A stretch of DNA of 64,000 nucleotides from Rhabdophis nuchalis (lineage: Eukaryota; Chordata; Lepidosauria; Squamata; Natricidae). Shown in pieces: positions 25,535 through 56,200 of this stretch. The translations under genes were made by a program, and so were the position numbers. A model generated the notes under the pieces. It saw nothing but the letters and a program-made list of their open reading frames with translations. It was not told the origin of the DNA and ran no database searches. Where the stretch lies: the NCBI GenBank assembly GCA_039707465.1, contig CM077658.1:17707074-17771073 (forward strand), in the 5' to 3' direction. The number at the start of each line of letters is the position of its first letter. Position 1 is the stretch's first letter.

Positions 25535-26589
25535 GTTCTTTATATTATTCATGTTCTCTTGTATTCTTGGATGGACTGCACCAGTAGAGGCTCAACCAAT
25601 TTCAATGCATACATGATGTACAATGACAATAAAGGCTTTGAAACTTTGAAGCATGGATGACATAACGTGTCATCTGGGTTCAAACATGAATCAAGCTGTA
25701 ATTTCACTGCTTATGATGATTATTGTTTATGAAGACTAGGCCTTCCTCCTTTCGTTTCCTTCCTTGACACACTAAGCCACACAATTTCACAGAAACAGTG
25801 AAAAACATGTTAATGTCTCACACACCTTTCTCTTCCTTTTTCCAGAGCAAAGCCAGTTTCCCCCTTTACCATGTGTGTCTACACTAATACACATTCCTGG
25901 AATAAGACAACACTCACCCAGCAAAACAGCGGTGTGTTTTGCAAACGCTAACTTTTAGTTTATCTGTTAAGTGGTGCAAAATTCTTTTATTTGCTTTTGC
26001 AACAATGAATCACCCCTTGCGCACAAACTAGACTAGAGGGCCACATTTCGGCCTAGCTTCTCCTGCCAAATACAGCTAGTTTATGGCTTAATGTCATGTG
26101 AAGCCAGTAAACAGAGTCAGTCTAATAACCAGGTAAGTTAATCCTGGATCTGCGTTTACGAAAACAGAGCCACTAAGATAAAATGTACCTAAGTTGATCA
26201 TTTGATCAAGTTGGTTATTTTCCACGAAAAAGTTGGTCCATTGGAACTCAGTGGAAAAACACTGAGCCTCAAAAGAATCTGTTCATTTGCAGACCCCTGA
26301 ACGCTGTTCCTGTCATCCTTGGGGACAACTCGGTCCCTTAATTCTTCCTTATTAGTCAACTGATTAAGGCCTGATTAAGACGAATCATGATTCAGTACAG
26401 CTACTTGCACAATGTGTCTCCTTGTAGTCAACCCAACCAAAATTGGCTAAATTACCCCAACCGTCTCCATTCTGCTGAACAACACTGAATCATCCATCCT
26501 TTTCACCATTCTGGGCTGGATGAAAGTAGACTAAACATCTAAAAGTAAGCCAGACTAAAATCTAGCTGATAACTTTTGCGGTTCCAGGC
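25535..26589. other. Intergenic DNA upstream of GPT2
   Basis: Contains a LINE-type tail (TGTACAATGACAATAAAGGC, 25617-25636). Otherwise unassigned. Confidence 0.4.
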
Positions 26590-27129
26590 GGTCAACGCCT
26601 AAGAAAACGTGCGAACCCCAAATCCCTCGTCGGAAATGCGCAAAGTCCGGGGTCTCACTTTCTGTAGCGTGATCTCCTCTCTTTTTTGGGGTGGGAGTGG
26701 GGGTGGACTATTTTCATTCAATGACCGGCTCCGTTGGGAGGGGTCGCTTTGGGGAAAGGAGGGGACCGCGTTGTTGTTGGTGGGGGGGCACCTCCTGCTC
26801 CTCCTCCCGACACACACACACACACCCCTCAACCTCAGAGCCAAGACACGCGTCACCCTTGCTCGGAGAGCTTTCTGGGAGATGTAGTTTCCTCTCCCCC
26901 CCTCCTCTGCCAGGGCGGCTCCGGGGAACTACAAGCCCCATTAGGCAAGCGCGTCTCGGCTGGTGCAATTCCCCCACGGCCAGCTGTTGGGGAGGGCCGG
27001 CCGCCTGGGCGGTTCCGCGTCCAGCAGGCGTGGGGCGGAGGCGTGGAGGAGTGGGGGTGGGCAATGGGCTTTCCCGGAGCCGGCTTTCGCCGCTGAATCG
27101 TTTGCAAAGGCAGCCAGGCTGCTCGCTCA

Positions 27130-27298
27130 TTGGAGAGCTCCGTGGGGCGCAACTCCGGCCAGCGCCGCCTCTGCCCCCCCTCTCCTTTCTTTTTGCATGC
27201 GGAGGAGCCGGAGCTCGAAGAGGCATCGGAGCCTTTCGGGCATACTTATCTGCTTGCAAGCGGAGATCTTCCCTGCTTCTCTCGGGACGCTGGTGCGG
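27130..27298 (+). other. GPT2: Probable untranslated first exon of GPT2
   Basis: The CpG island contains a good donor, GTGAGA, at 27299. The coding exon is preceded by a strong C/T tract and acceptor TTTAG at 27739-27743, just 5 nt before the ATG. That acceptor implies an upstream non-coding exon, and this is the best placed candidate. Its 5' end is arbitrary. Confidence 0.45.
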
Positions 27299-27435
27299 GT
27301 GAGATGTGGGGCGGAGAGCGCCTTTGCAGCGCTGGGGGTGGTGGGGATGGTGGGGGTTGGGGGTCGCTTCTCCTCCCCCCATCCCCGGTTTAATCTTCTC
27401 CACTAAAGGGGAAGCTTTGTAGCTCAGGGTTGACA

Positions 27436-27605
27436 TAACAATAGCCCTTAGACTTATACACCGCTGCCTAATGCCTTCCAGCCCTCTCTAAGCGGTTTAC
27501 AGAGTCAGCCTCTTGCCCCCAACAATCCGGGTCCACATTTTACCCACCTCGGAAGGACGGAAGGCTGAGTCAACCAACCTCGAGGCTCGAACTCTTTTGG
27601 CCTTC
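27436..27605 (-). mobile_element. tRNA-derived SINE inside the GPT2 5' intron
   Basis: Minus-orientation copy: TAGCCCTTAGACTTATACAC, TTTACAGAGTCAGCCTCTTG, CAACAATCCGGGTCC and AAGGCTGAGTCAACC. It lies within the CpG island, between the candidate 5' UTR exon and the coding exon. Confidence 0.85.
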
Positions 27606-27748
27606 AGCAGAAAAGAGGGGTCCTTGCTGCTTTCTGAGCTCGGCTTGTTTTCCTGCAGACGTTTCAGGACCCAACTAGGTAACAGCGTCAGGACTGCATC
27701 GTAAACCCCCCCCCCCCCCTCTCTCTCTTGGTCTCCTCTTTAGGCAAC

Positions 27749-46147
<18,399 letters not shown>

Positions 46148-48810
46148 AATAAAGACTCTTTTTTCTAGACTGCATCTTTGAAAGTGTATTCAAGCGACGA
46201 TAGAAAAATATGCTTTTTAGAGAGGGCAGTCTTTTTTTAAAATCAAATTCACGGTAGAATTACAATTACTGGAGTTTCAGTTTGATAGAAAAGACTAGTA
46301 AAATGCTGGAACAAACTTAACTAAAATAAGATACAGGAAATGCATTAAAAGTTTTATTAATGCAGTCATTGGTTGCAAAGTGGCATGTTGCAAAATTGGC
46401 CTTTGTTCCACAGTAAGAAAGCAAAACGTGATTAGATTGGATGTTCGGGTATGGATAAACACTCTTCTATGCTTTTCTTTTTAAAAAGGTATCAGAATAC
46501 CTCAAACCAATTCAGAAAACTACAGTTGCACAGGTAAACTAAAGGCACAGATGAGTTATTTTGAACTCTTCTGGTCAGCCGGTCTAAGGGAGTTAGACAG
46601 AAATCTTTTGCAAATAGAAGTATTAAAATCTCCTGTTTTGGGATCAAATAATAGGCCCAAGATTTTGTTCTGACAATCAGAGAATGAATTGAGTGCCTTT
46701 TGAATTCCTGGTGAGGTTACCTCAACTTGCAAAATACAACATTTGTCTTCTTTGATAAGAAGAAAGGTCACTTCATCTGTTTACCGGCATTGCTGAAAAA
46801 TAAGTCAAAGGAGGGGAGCTGGGAAGAGACTTAGGGGACTATAACAATACTTAAATTCCTATTTAATTTTGGCCAGCTATTTCCAAGATAGAAATAGTGG
46901 GTTAAAGCTTCCTTTGGCCATGATGAGTGTAAGGTCTTAACAAATTGGGGAACTTAGTTGCAAACATCTGAGTAGAAACATTTTGGAAAATAAATGCCTG
47001 GTTACTTTGGATAAAGTATCAGAAGAAAAGGAGGAGGAGGAAGAGGAGGCAAAGAAGACGAAGGCCACTACCACCACCACCACCACCTTGTTGGGGGTAT
47101 TGGATTACATCTTTGCATGGTAAATACAAGTTGATGATAACCAAGGAACATCTGCTCATCAAAACGCCTGGTTTTCTTGTTCACTATTCTTTATGAAAAG
47201 GTTTCTGATCGCTCCTGAATCATGGTAGAGGGGCCAATGTAGACAATATTTGAGCAATAAGAAAGAGTCCAATTTGATGTTGCCTCCCTGAATATTCAAA
47301 TGCCTTCAGAACTGTCACTTGAATTTAAATAGTTATTAGACTGGGACTTGGCTTGGAAACTTGGTCTGCTTCAAATGTTGTTCCTCCTTGTCGAATGTCA
47401 AATGTTCAGAAGCCATTCACTCAAAGTCTCTTAAATCAGTCAATGTTATTTGGGGTACTAGAAGGCTGATTCCTGGATAACCACTTCTTGTACGGTAGCA
47501 GTAAAACATAGAATAGTAGAGTTGGAAGGGACCTTGGAGGTCTTCTAGTCCAACCCCCTGCTCAAGCAGGAGACCCTATAGCATTTCAACAAATGGTTGC
47601 CATTCTCCACCTCTAAGACTTCTCTGACACTTGGGTATCATAAGATTTAGAACTGCTTCCCAGCTAAAGCTCTTCAGATATGATGGGAGTTACAGAGTTG
47701 ATGCATTTGAAGGTTTCTCATATTGAAGTTTGCCATGTGAGTTGAGTTGTTACAAACAATATCATAAATGTCAGTACTCAAAAGGTTTCAGTCTTCACTA
47801 CCAAGATTATATGTTATTTTGAATAGCTGAGCCATTTTCCAAAACCTTCATATTGAAACGCCCTTTCCGTGGAAATTACTAGCTACACTATTTTCTTAAT
47901 AGTTACTCTGCTTGGTTGGCTGTAAGTTCTATTGAATTCTGAACTGACCTCCTTAGATTATACTGAAAATTATAGTTGGTTGGCTCTTAAATCATATTTG
48001 GTATTTTATTGATGGCATCAGTTTGTAAGAGGATGATAGCAGTTCTCAAAGCAGTAGCAATTTCCCCCCAAATCTGTAAGTTGTCATGCACTACATGTAT
48101 GTAGTCACTCAATGCAAGAGAATGCTATGCTTCATCTTGAGCAGTTGCAATTAAATATATATATATATACTTTTGTAAGTAAGTAAACATTTCCATATGG
48201 TACGGATGGGAAATGAGTATTTGTAATCTTGTTTATTTATTCATTTGTGTTAACTTTTTAACGCTACTGAAAATTATGTCAACTTTACATGTTTCTAAAT
48301 AATGTTTTTACAGAGATATTCCTTTTCTTTGTACTTTTTAAAAATGGAGTGTTACTATTCATTTATTCCCAACTGTAAGACATCAACTTCTAGTTTTCCT
48401 TGCGTTGGGAACTGTATTTTCCGGTGCCTTTTGATTTGATATTTTTGGGTTTATTACATCTCTGAGCATGGTGCATAATATAATCACTGTTAGGGCTGAT
48501 TTATCACATTTGTTATGACTGCAAGGAAATTAACAGGCCACTTAATTGTCCTTGGCTAATGATGGCCATTTTCTCAGGTCTGCTTCCAAGCCTTGATGGA
48601 CATGATCTTCAAATGGTTTCAGAATAATTAAACTATGGGAATTGTCTCATTATTTTTTTAATAAGAACAATTACCAAGGCAAGCTTGCATTGTGATGTTC
48701 AATGATGGGGCTGTTTTTGCTGCCTTCTGGTGTTTTTCATCCTGTTCTTGGATGACTTTTTAAAGATCTTTACTAATAAAAGAGCTATTACGAACTGTGG
48801 CAGTCATTTA
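46148..48810 (+). other. GPT2: Probable 3' UTR of GPT2
   Basis: Mostly unique, AT-rich sequence follows the stop codon for about 2.6 kb. An AATAAA sits almost on the stop (about 46151), but a better placed signal is AATAAA at 48775-48780 followed by a GT-containing stretch. A CR1-like LINE fragment lies inside at about 47508-47635. Length is consistent with the long 3' UTR of mammalian GPT2 (recalled); the exact end is inferred. Confidence 0.45.
47508..47635 (-). mobile_element. CR1-like LINE 3' terminus inside the GPT2 3' UTR region
   Basis: AATAGTAGAGTTGGAAGGGA, CCTTGGAGGTCTTCTAGTCC, CCCCCTGCTCAAGCAGGAGA; the same terminal sequence as at 50858. Confidence 0.8.
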
Positions 48811-49194
48811 ATAATTTGCATGATGTAAGATAACCTGGTTCACACATCACTAGCCAGTGCAGTGCTTAACCATGGTTGGGCTCATATTCGTCCCTTTTCC
48901 AAGACATCAAGGCAAAAACAAGGGAACCTCATTGGATATCTTGAGTTCATTAAACAGCTGAACATAAATGAGGTTGCCTGTTGGGACCTCCAGATTCCTG
49001 GTCAATCCAACTTTTATCATTCAGGCGCATTATATGAATTAAGAACTGAATTCAGGAAATCCATCGTCAACTGGCTGTTTGCAACTCCAGCTTAGATGCA
49101 AAAGCTATACGAATCTCTGTAGGTTAACCTTGGTTACTTTTAAGCCTGGTTTTTTCCAAGTTAGATTTGGGTCGTTTGCAAAGCCAGCCCGTTA
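48811..49194. other. Intergenic DNA between GPT2 and the borealin-family gene
   Basis: No feature recognised; an open frame at 48862-49095 has no familiar domain and no splice context. Confidence 0.4.
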
Positions 49195-49815
49195 TTTTAT
49201 TATTTATTTATTTTGTCAAACATGTATAAGATAAGTATAAACATGATAACGGACACAGGAAATGGATACGGATACAAGGGAAAATTCGGACACGACACAC
49301 GAGTCGCTACACCACAGCTTGTATACCACTGTACTGAGCACACCTAGGCTTTTAGGGCATTTTATACTTGGAAACGGCCTTTCCCCAAACCTGGCACCGT
49401 CCAAAGATGGCTGGGCTTCAAATCTTGTACTGCCCCCCCCACCCCATGGGTGATACCCATGGGACCCCAACAGTAGGTCAGGGATGGTAGGCACGTTGGT
49501 GCTCTTATGCACACCCCTTACAGACCTCTTAGGAATGGGGTGAGGTCCACGGTAGACAATTTAAGGTTGAAGCTGTGAGGGTTTGAGGGTATAACAACAG
49601 AGTCAGGTAGAGCAGGGGTCCCCAACCTTTGCAACTTTAAGTCTGAAGGACTTCAGCTCCCAGACTTCTCCAGCCAGCTTTGCTGGCTGGAGAATTCTGG
49701 GAGCTGAAGTCCTTCAGACTTAAAGTTGCAAAGGTTGGAGACCCCTGAGGCAGAGCATTCCAAGCATTGGCCACTCTGTTGCTGAAGTCGTATTTGCTGC
49801 AATCGAGTTTACCTT
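49195..49815 (-). mobile_element. LINE 3' end with nested MITE, minus orientation
   Basis: TTTGTCAAACATGTATAAGA tail (reversed), then CCTAGGCTTTTAGGGCATTT and AGGAATGGGGTGAGGTCCAC. Split at 49613 by the palindromic MITE, then resumes GAGCATTCCAAGCATTGGCC. Confidence 0.85.
49613..49747. mobile_element. 135-bp palindromic hAT MITE nested in LINE
   Basis: TSD AGGTAGAG (49605-49612) versus AGGCAGAG (49748-49755), one mismatch. The target matches the intact LINE at 40615, confirming the insertion point. Confidence 0.92.
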
Positions 49816-50168
49816 AAGTTTGCATCAGCTTCTGGTCCTACAAGCTGCAGAACACAGTAACCAGGTTTAAAGCTTTGCATGCACATAGTTGGAACTCAAC
49901 CTGATTCCAGCTCAGACCTTCAGGTTTGGGTGTTACTCCCATTCTCGCCCCCCCTCACTTTGGCTGTTGACCAGGCAATCTGAATTAGCAAGCTTTGGAG
50001 GATGGGGGGATTTTAAAAAAAAACATCCAGTCCACCTGAATCTCGCTGTGTTGCTTCTACATCCTTAAAGCGATCCCTGGAGTTCATCTGGGAATCAGCC
50101 CTACTACCTCCCCAACCCCACCGCCCCATGGCTCCTGGGGGTGTGTCCACCGGGGTGGGGCGGGACTC

Positions 50169-50176
50169 TATAAATA
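50169..50176 (+). promoter_or_regulatory. CDCA9: TATA box candidate of the borealin-family gene
   Basis: TATAAATA lies 102 bp before the ATG inside a short GC-rich stretch (50095-50410) that is otherwise unlike the AT-rich flanks. A start site near 50200 would give a 5' UTR of about 75 nt. A match to TATA alone is weak evidence, but position and isolation favour it. Confidence 0.4.
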
Positions 50177-50277
50177 TCTTCCCCCCCCCAGCCCTACTTT
50201 AGCTGGTCCCTCTGCGTTTTTGGAGAGGCATCATCCCACGGAGGTGAAGTGCCTGCCAGCTCGGTCCTTTCTTCTCC

Positions 50278-53200
50278 ATGGCGTTCAGGCAGCAGCTGGA
50301 AGCCTCCAAGAAGCGCAGCGTGGACTCCGGAGTCGAACCGGATCGCAGCGTCTTGAGCAAAGAGCAGAGGCACCAGCGCATCAGCCTCTTTCTGCAGGAT
50401 TTCGACCACCAGGGTGAGGCTTCAGGAAAAGAGAGCATCCCACCTCCACCCCACCCCTCCCTCCCTCTGCCTTGCATGAACCTTGTTTGTAAATCAGGGT
50501 TAATTGAGCTAGGTATCATAGCCTCCCTCCCATCCTTCCCATCCATTTGCTTTTGCTTCACCTTTTTTTTGCTGGTGGGGGGAAGGTTGGCACACTTTTC
50601 ATTTCCTGCTCAGCCCCTGGTGCTTTCTTGCTGACATTTCATCTGGGTAACATCTTGGGTGCTGAAGGTGTTCCCTAGTTGGGCAACAGAACGTCTGAAA
50701 GCAAACAACCAAGTCCAGAGAGCATCAAGGACTCCACAGTTCAACCCTGAGCTACATATAGAGCAGGGGTTGGTCCAACCTTGGCCACTTTTAAGACTTG
50801 TGGACTTCATCTCCCAGAATTCCCCAGCCAGCCCCTCATATATAGCATTCTCTTTCATTAGAATAGAATAGCAGAGTTGGAATGGACCTTGGAGGACTTC
50901 TAGTCCAATCCCCTGCTTAGGCAGGTAACCCTATACCACTTCAGGCAGAAATGGTTATTCGATCTCTTCTTAAAAACTTCCAGTGTTGGAGAATTCACAA
51001 CTTCTGGAGGCAAGTTGTTCTATTGATTAATTGTTCTAACTGTCAGGAAATGTCTCCTCAGTTCTAAGTTGCTTCTCTCCTTGATTAGTTTCCACTCATT
51101 GCTTCTTGTCCTATCCTCAGGTGCTTTGGAGAATAGCTTGACTCCCTCTTCTTTGTGGCAACCCCTGAGATATTGGAACACTGCTATCATGTCACCCCTG
51201 GTCCTTCTTTTCATTAAACTAGACAAACTATTGATATCTGCTTCTCTGTTCAAGCAAAGGAACACCTACAAGAGATGAAGAAAGAACTGGCTTCCCTTCT
51301 GCAGATGGCTGAGAAGGCCTTCCGAGTGGAGCTGCTGGCGCTGCCCCCGGCCATGAGAAAAATGAAGCGGAAAGACCTGTTGGGTGAGCCTTGCGCCCCG
51401 TTGCCCACTTTGCTTTCTCCCTTCTAGGCCAGCCATTCCTTCCCTGGAAGCAGGGCTGACCCATTTGCAAAGCTTGTAGAACCTTCTTTGGTGTTGGTCT
51501 TCCTAAGAATCCTTCCATACCTACGAGTTCAGGCAAAGTGGCATAAGAGGAAGAGACTGGTGGGATTCCTACCAGTTTGGTGAGCATGGCAGGCAAATGA
51601 TACTGCAAAATCCCCATTCCTTCCCCACCCCACTAACCTGCTTTCCAGTTCAGAGCAACAAAAGCTGATCAGCTGGGAGGGGCGGGGCCAGCCTGTTTGC
51701 CAGTTCTCCAAACTACTCAAAATTTCTGCTACTGGTTCTCCAGAACCTGTCAGAACTGGCTGAATGCCACCTCTGTTCTCCCCCACCCCCAATATCTCAA
51801 GGCAGTCTTTTCTTCTCACTTTGACCTAGTGAGCAAGAGAGACTGGCCCCAACCCACCCAGAGAGTTTCCATGGCTGAAGGCTTCTCTGAATCAATAACA
51901 GACAGATTAATAGAGTTGGAAAAGACCTTGTAGGTCATCTAGTCCAACCCCCCCACCCCCCACCCCCCGCATCCAAGCAGGAGACAAATGGCAGTCAAGT
52001 CTCTTTTTGAAAGCCTCCAGTGATGAAGTTCCCACAACTTCCGAAGGCAACTTCTGTCACATGGGTTGATTGTTCTCACTGTCATAAAACTCCTTCCTAT
52101 TTCCAGGTTGAATCTCTCCTTGTTCAGTTTCCATCCATTGTTCCTTGTCTGGACTTTGGGTGCCTTATAGAGAATAGCTTGACCCCCTTCTCTCTCTGGC
52201 AGCTCCGCAAATATTGGAACACATCATGTCTCCCCTGGTCCTTCTCTTCTATGGACTCATCCATTGTTGTTTTTAAAATAAAATGGATTGGATGTGATTT
52301 GCCACCATTTTCTTCTGGGACGTCTTTTTGACTTCTCATTCTTGACTTTAGTCCCAGAGTTTTCTGTCCATGCTTAGCTTTTTGAGATACAGCTAAATTC
52401 AGCTAAATTTGGCTGCATCTACAGGAGGTGCTAAATTCCAATTTCTAGCGGTATCAGAAGTCTGCTTGGATGCAGATCCTGAGAATTGTGATTCTCAGCT
52501 CCAGATACTTCTCACTTGTAGGAGGGCAAGTCACTTAGGGGAATTGGCAGCCGGCTGCTTTAGCGTGATGGTTTAATCTCGGTCTTTCAGATCTCAAAGA
52601 AGAAGATGCAGCTGCAGCAACAGCTGTAGCCACTTTGGAGGCAGTAAGTATCTGCCCGGTGTCTGTTCTGTCAAAAGTATATTAAAACATTGAATGGGAA
52701 TGGAATTGGCAGTCTTGTTATACCTATACAAATTGGGAGATCTGTGATAAATTGGTGGGGATGGAAATAGTTTTTCTGTTTATATACTACTAGCCCATAA
52801 CCGGCATTGCCCGGGTATTTATTTATAGGGGGGAAAAGTCCGGACCAAACGTAATTTCTAATGTTGGATTTTTCCCCTTACCAGAGGGAGTACTGTGAAG
52901 CCGTTACCATGGCAACTCCATTGCACTGCACAGTAGAAGCCATTTTACAGCAGTACAGTAGAAGCCATTTTAAGGCACAACAGGCTATATCTTAACAAAA
53001 CACACACACACCTTAATTTTTCCCTTTTCTCCCCAACGTCTCTAAAGAGTAACTGTGGCGTTGGAAACCTGCACAATCCCAGATTAATACGGACAAACAG
53101 CAAGCGAGGTAAATCTGAAGCGATCCTACTGGTCCGGGGAAAAAAATATTTTCTGTACTCTTCTCAAGTTCTTCTGCACTGAACCTTTTTGGATCTGAAG

Positions 53201-56200
53201 GGAGTAATGGTGTCTTAAGACATCTGGGAGGCGCCAACTTTTGCTTGATTCTAGCTTCTAAGCTTGGATAATGGATGTCCGTTCCTTGACTTCTTAGTCA
53301 AGATCTACTTGCTGAGAAGTTCTAGAGAACTTGGGACTGCCTGGTGCTGCTTTAAAAGGGGATCAAGAGAGTGCACTGAGCATGGAAAATCCTTTTGAAC
53401 CCTTCGTACTATAGTTATGGTGAAAAAATGGCTGGTTAGCCAGTAGATTAGCTGCAACTGGACCCTTAAGGCAGAGGTGTCAAACTCAATTTCAGTGAGG
53501 GCCATATCAGGGTTGTGTTTGACCTGTGGGGGGGGGGCATGGCCAGGGCGGGTGTGGCCAGCTCAATGCCACTTGTGGTGGCCCAAGTGCTCTGCCAATG
53601 AAAATGGGCTCCCATTTTTGCTGGCAGAGGCACCACGGGCCAGTCCTTCAATGTTTCCAGGGTTGTCCCAAGGGCTAGAACTAAGCAACCCCCTCCCCCA
53701 GGCCAGATCCACCCCCCCCTTGAGTTTGACACCCCTGTCTTAAGGTCTAAACTTTAAACCTGTTAAGTCATTTCTAAAACAGGGGCAGCTGTACTCATAC
53801 CCATTGTTAGTCTCTTAACTCTTGACACAAATCTCCTTTCCAGTTAAAGTCACCACAATTGTGGAATATAAGGAAGCAGAAGACGAACAGGGGATGCAAA
53901 GCAAGAAAACATCTCAGAAAGTAGGTGGGGAAAGGATAATTATCTGCTCTGTTTTCTTTGCAAGTTTGAAAGCACCTTTGTCTATACCAGGTTTGCACTT
54001 CATTACCCCAAAATTGCTTTGGATTCAGTGTCATGTAAATATATATCTATATCTATATCTATAAAAGCAAAATACCACTCACGCATCATCACAACATCTC
54101 CAAAAAGGTAATGCCTACAAACTTCAAATTTGCCACGTATCTTCCTCTTGGCTTCTAGGTGCTCACTAAGAAAGGATTTTTCGAAATGACCATCAGAGCA
54201 TTAGTATTTCCTATATTATTATTAACACACTCTGATGCTAAGGAGTTCTACTCCCCCTCCCCACCTGAAAAGAAATCTGTTCCAAATGCAAAACACAAGC
54301 AGAGGAGAGCAGTTTCAGTTTTACTTTCACAGCAGCAAGTAGCTTTACTACAGAACAGTTGAACTAAGCCACGCCCAGGCTCCTCCCTGTCTCCTTCTTG
54401 CTCACACAGAAAATACTGTTTGAATTTCCAAACAGCCCTCAACTCTCTCACATACCGACAGGATGCTAACTAGATGAATACCGATGGATGGCAGATTTTA
54501 TTTTTCCTTATTTTCCTGCTCAGGTCAGACAAATCTGTTCCTTCTACTGTAAAATCAGTTAAAGGGAAAAGAGGCAAAAAGGCAAAAAAAGATTTACAGA
54601 TGCGATTAGGAAAATACAAGTAAGGGAAGCTGCACACAAGTATCGTCAAACTCATCCCCAAATCAGTAGACAGACGTCTCTAATGAAATAATAGTCACCT
54701 TTTTTTTTTAACAAACTCATTGATTTATACATATATTAATTTATAACTACTCATTAATTATATATAATTTTTTTTCTTGCAGGTATTTAAAACTAAGTCA
54801 CTGACTTCTACCATCACAGATAAAAAAGGCATTCTCTGTAGGTAAGAGGAAGTCAATGTTTTCAAGTCACCCTGTACTTAAAAATCAACATGGTTTGTCC
54901 ACTGATACGGATTGATGGGAAGATGTCCCTAGATAGCTGAGACGCTTGACAATATTCTAGGGGACGGGATGAGCACTTAGCAGTATCAGATGTCCAAAAT
55001 GGGGAGGGAGGGGAGGTGACGACACCTCTCATAAGGAGAAACTCTCAGTGATGAACCGGTAAGGGGTGAGTGTGGTTTGATTGCCAAAGATGCAAATGGG
55101 CTTTTCTGCAGAGGATTGAAAATATGGAAAAGAGACAGGTGGACAGATAACCAGAATTTGCTCTGGACTGGAATATTTCCTTGTAGCACTTGTCTGTCTT
55201 AAGGTGTATCATAAGCAACTTATACTCAGGCTGAGTCTTTTTTTTTTTCTTTTAGTGGAAAAGACTTTAAAGCAGGGGTCTGCAAAGTCGGCTCTTTTAA
55301 GACTGGTGGACTTCAACTCCCAGAGTTCCCCAGCCAGCATAGCTGGCTGGGGAATTCTGGGAGTTGAAGTCCACCAGTCTTAAAAGAGCCGACTTTGCAG
55401 ATCCCTGCTTAAAGCATCAAGCTGATGGAATCTAATTTAGCTGGCATGGTCTTAAACCATTGAAGCTAGGGGTCTTCTTTTGCAAAAGCAAATGGCTTGG
55501 GGAAAAAGTTACGGATTTCTTGCAGGAAGCCTTTTGGGTTTCAAGCAAAGAAAGCCAGATGCTGTTTCTAGGCAGATTTCCCCATCCCTCAAAACATTTA
55601 CAGGTCTTAATCAAGTGCATCCTAATTGTATTTGCAGGAAGGTCAAATGGGAGCAATCCTAGGAAGAAATATTGTGTGGGTGTTATCATTTTCTTTTCAT
55701 GACCCCATAATCCCTTGCGGGGTGGGCAACTGAATGAAGCTGAGTGTTTTTACTGGCCAGATGCCTTTCCTGCCACCAATGCGGAGTTTTGCTCAGTAGA
55801 TATGTTCTCATTGTGCCCAGAGAGAGAGAAAATACCTGCCTCTATCTAGGATCAAACTCTCGCAGCCTTCTGATTGTCAGGCGAGAGCACCTCTCAAATA
55901 GTGTGTGTGTGTGTGTGTGAAATAATTTAAGGACTGGTGTCTTCCATCAGGTCTTCATCTGTGTGCTCCACTCCAAACATGAGGCGCATCGATCGATCGG
56001 CTTCTCTGCGAGAGCCACCAAGATCTACTCCCAGATTCACTAGCTCAGGCTCTAAAAGGTCAATATTGCTGGTTTGTTTTCAATTTAAAGGATAGATTCT
56101 TGACAACTTTTAAAGCATTAGTTGGACTTCTACAGGGAGACTGGATGTCTGCCTACATCTTTCCTCCAGAGTTGAAGGGCTCTCCACCAGGGGTGAAATC

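Noticed and set aside
26714..27436. 240-aa minus-strand open frame over the GPT2 CpG island
   Set aside because: GC-rich DNA has few stops; the peptide is Pro/Arg-rich low complexity, antisense to the promoter and 5' exon.
27728..27748. Upstream extension of the GPT2 frame from a TTG codon
   Set aside because: The segment is the polypyrimidine tract and acceptor TTTAG; the real start is the ATG at 27749.
48862..49095. 77-aa plus-strand open frame between GPT2 and the borealin gene
   Set aside because: No recognised domain, no promoter or splice context; length is within chance.
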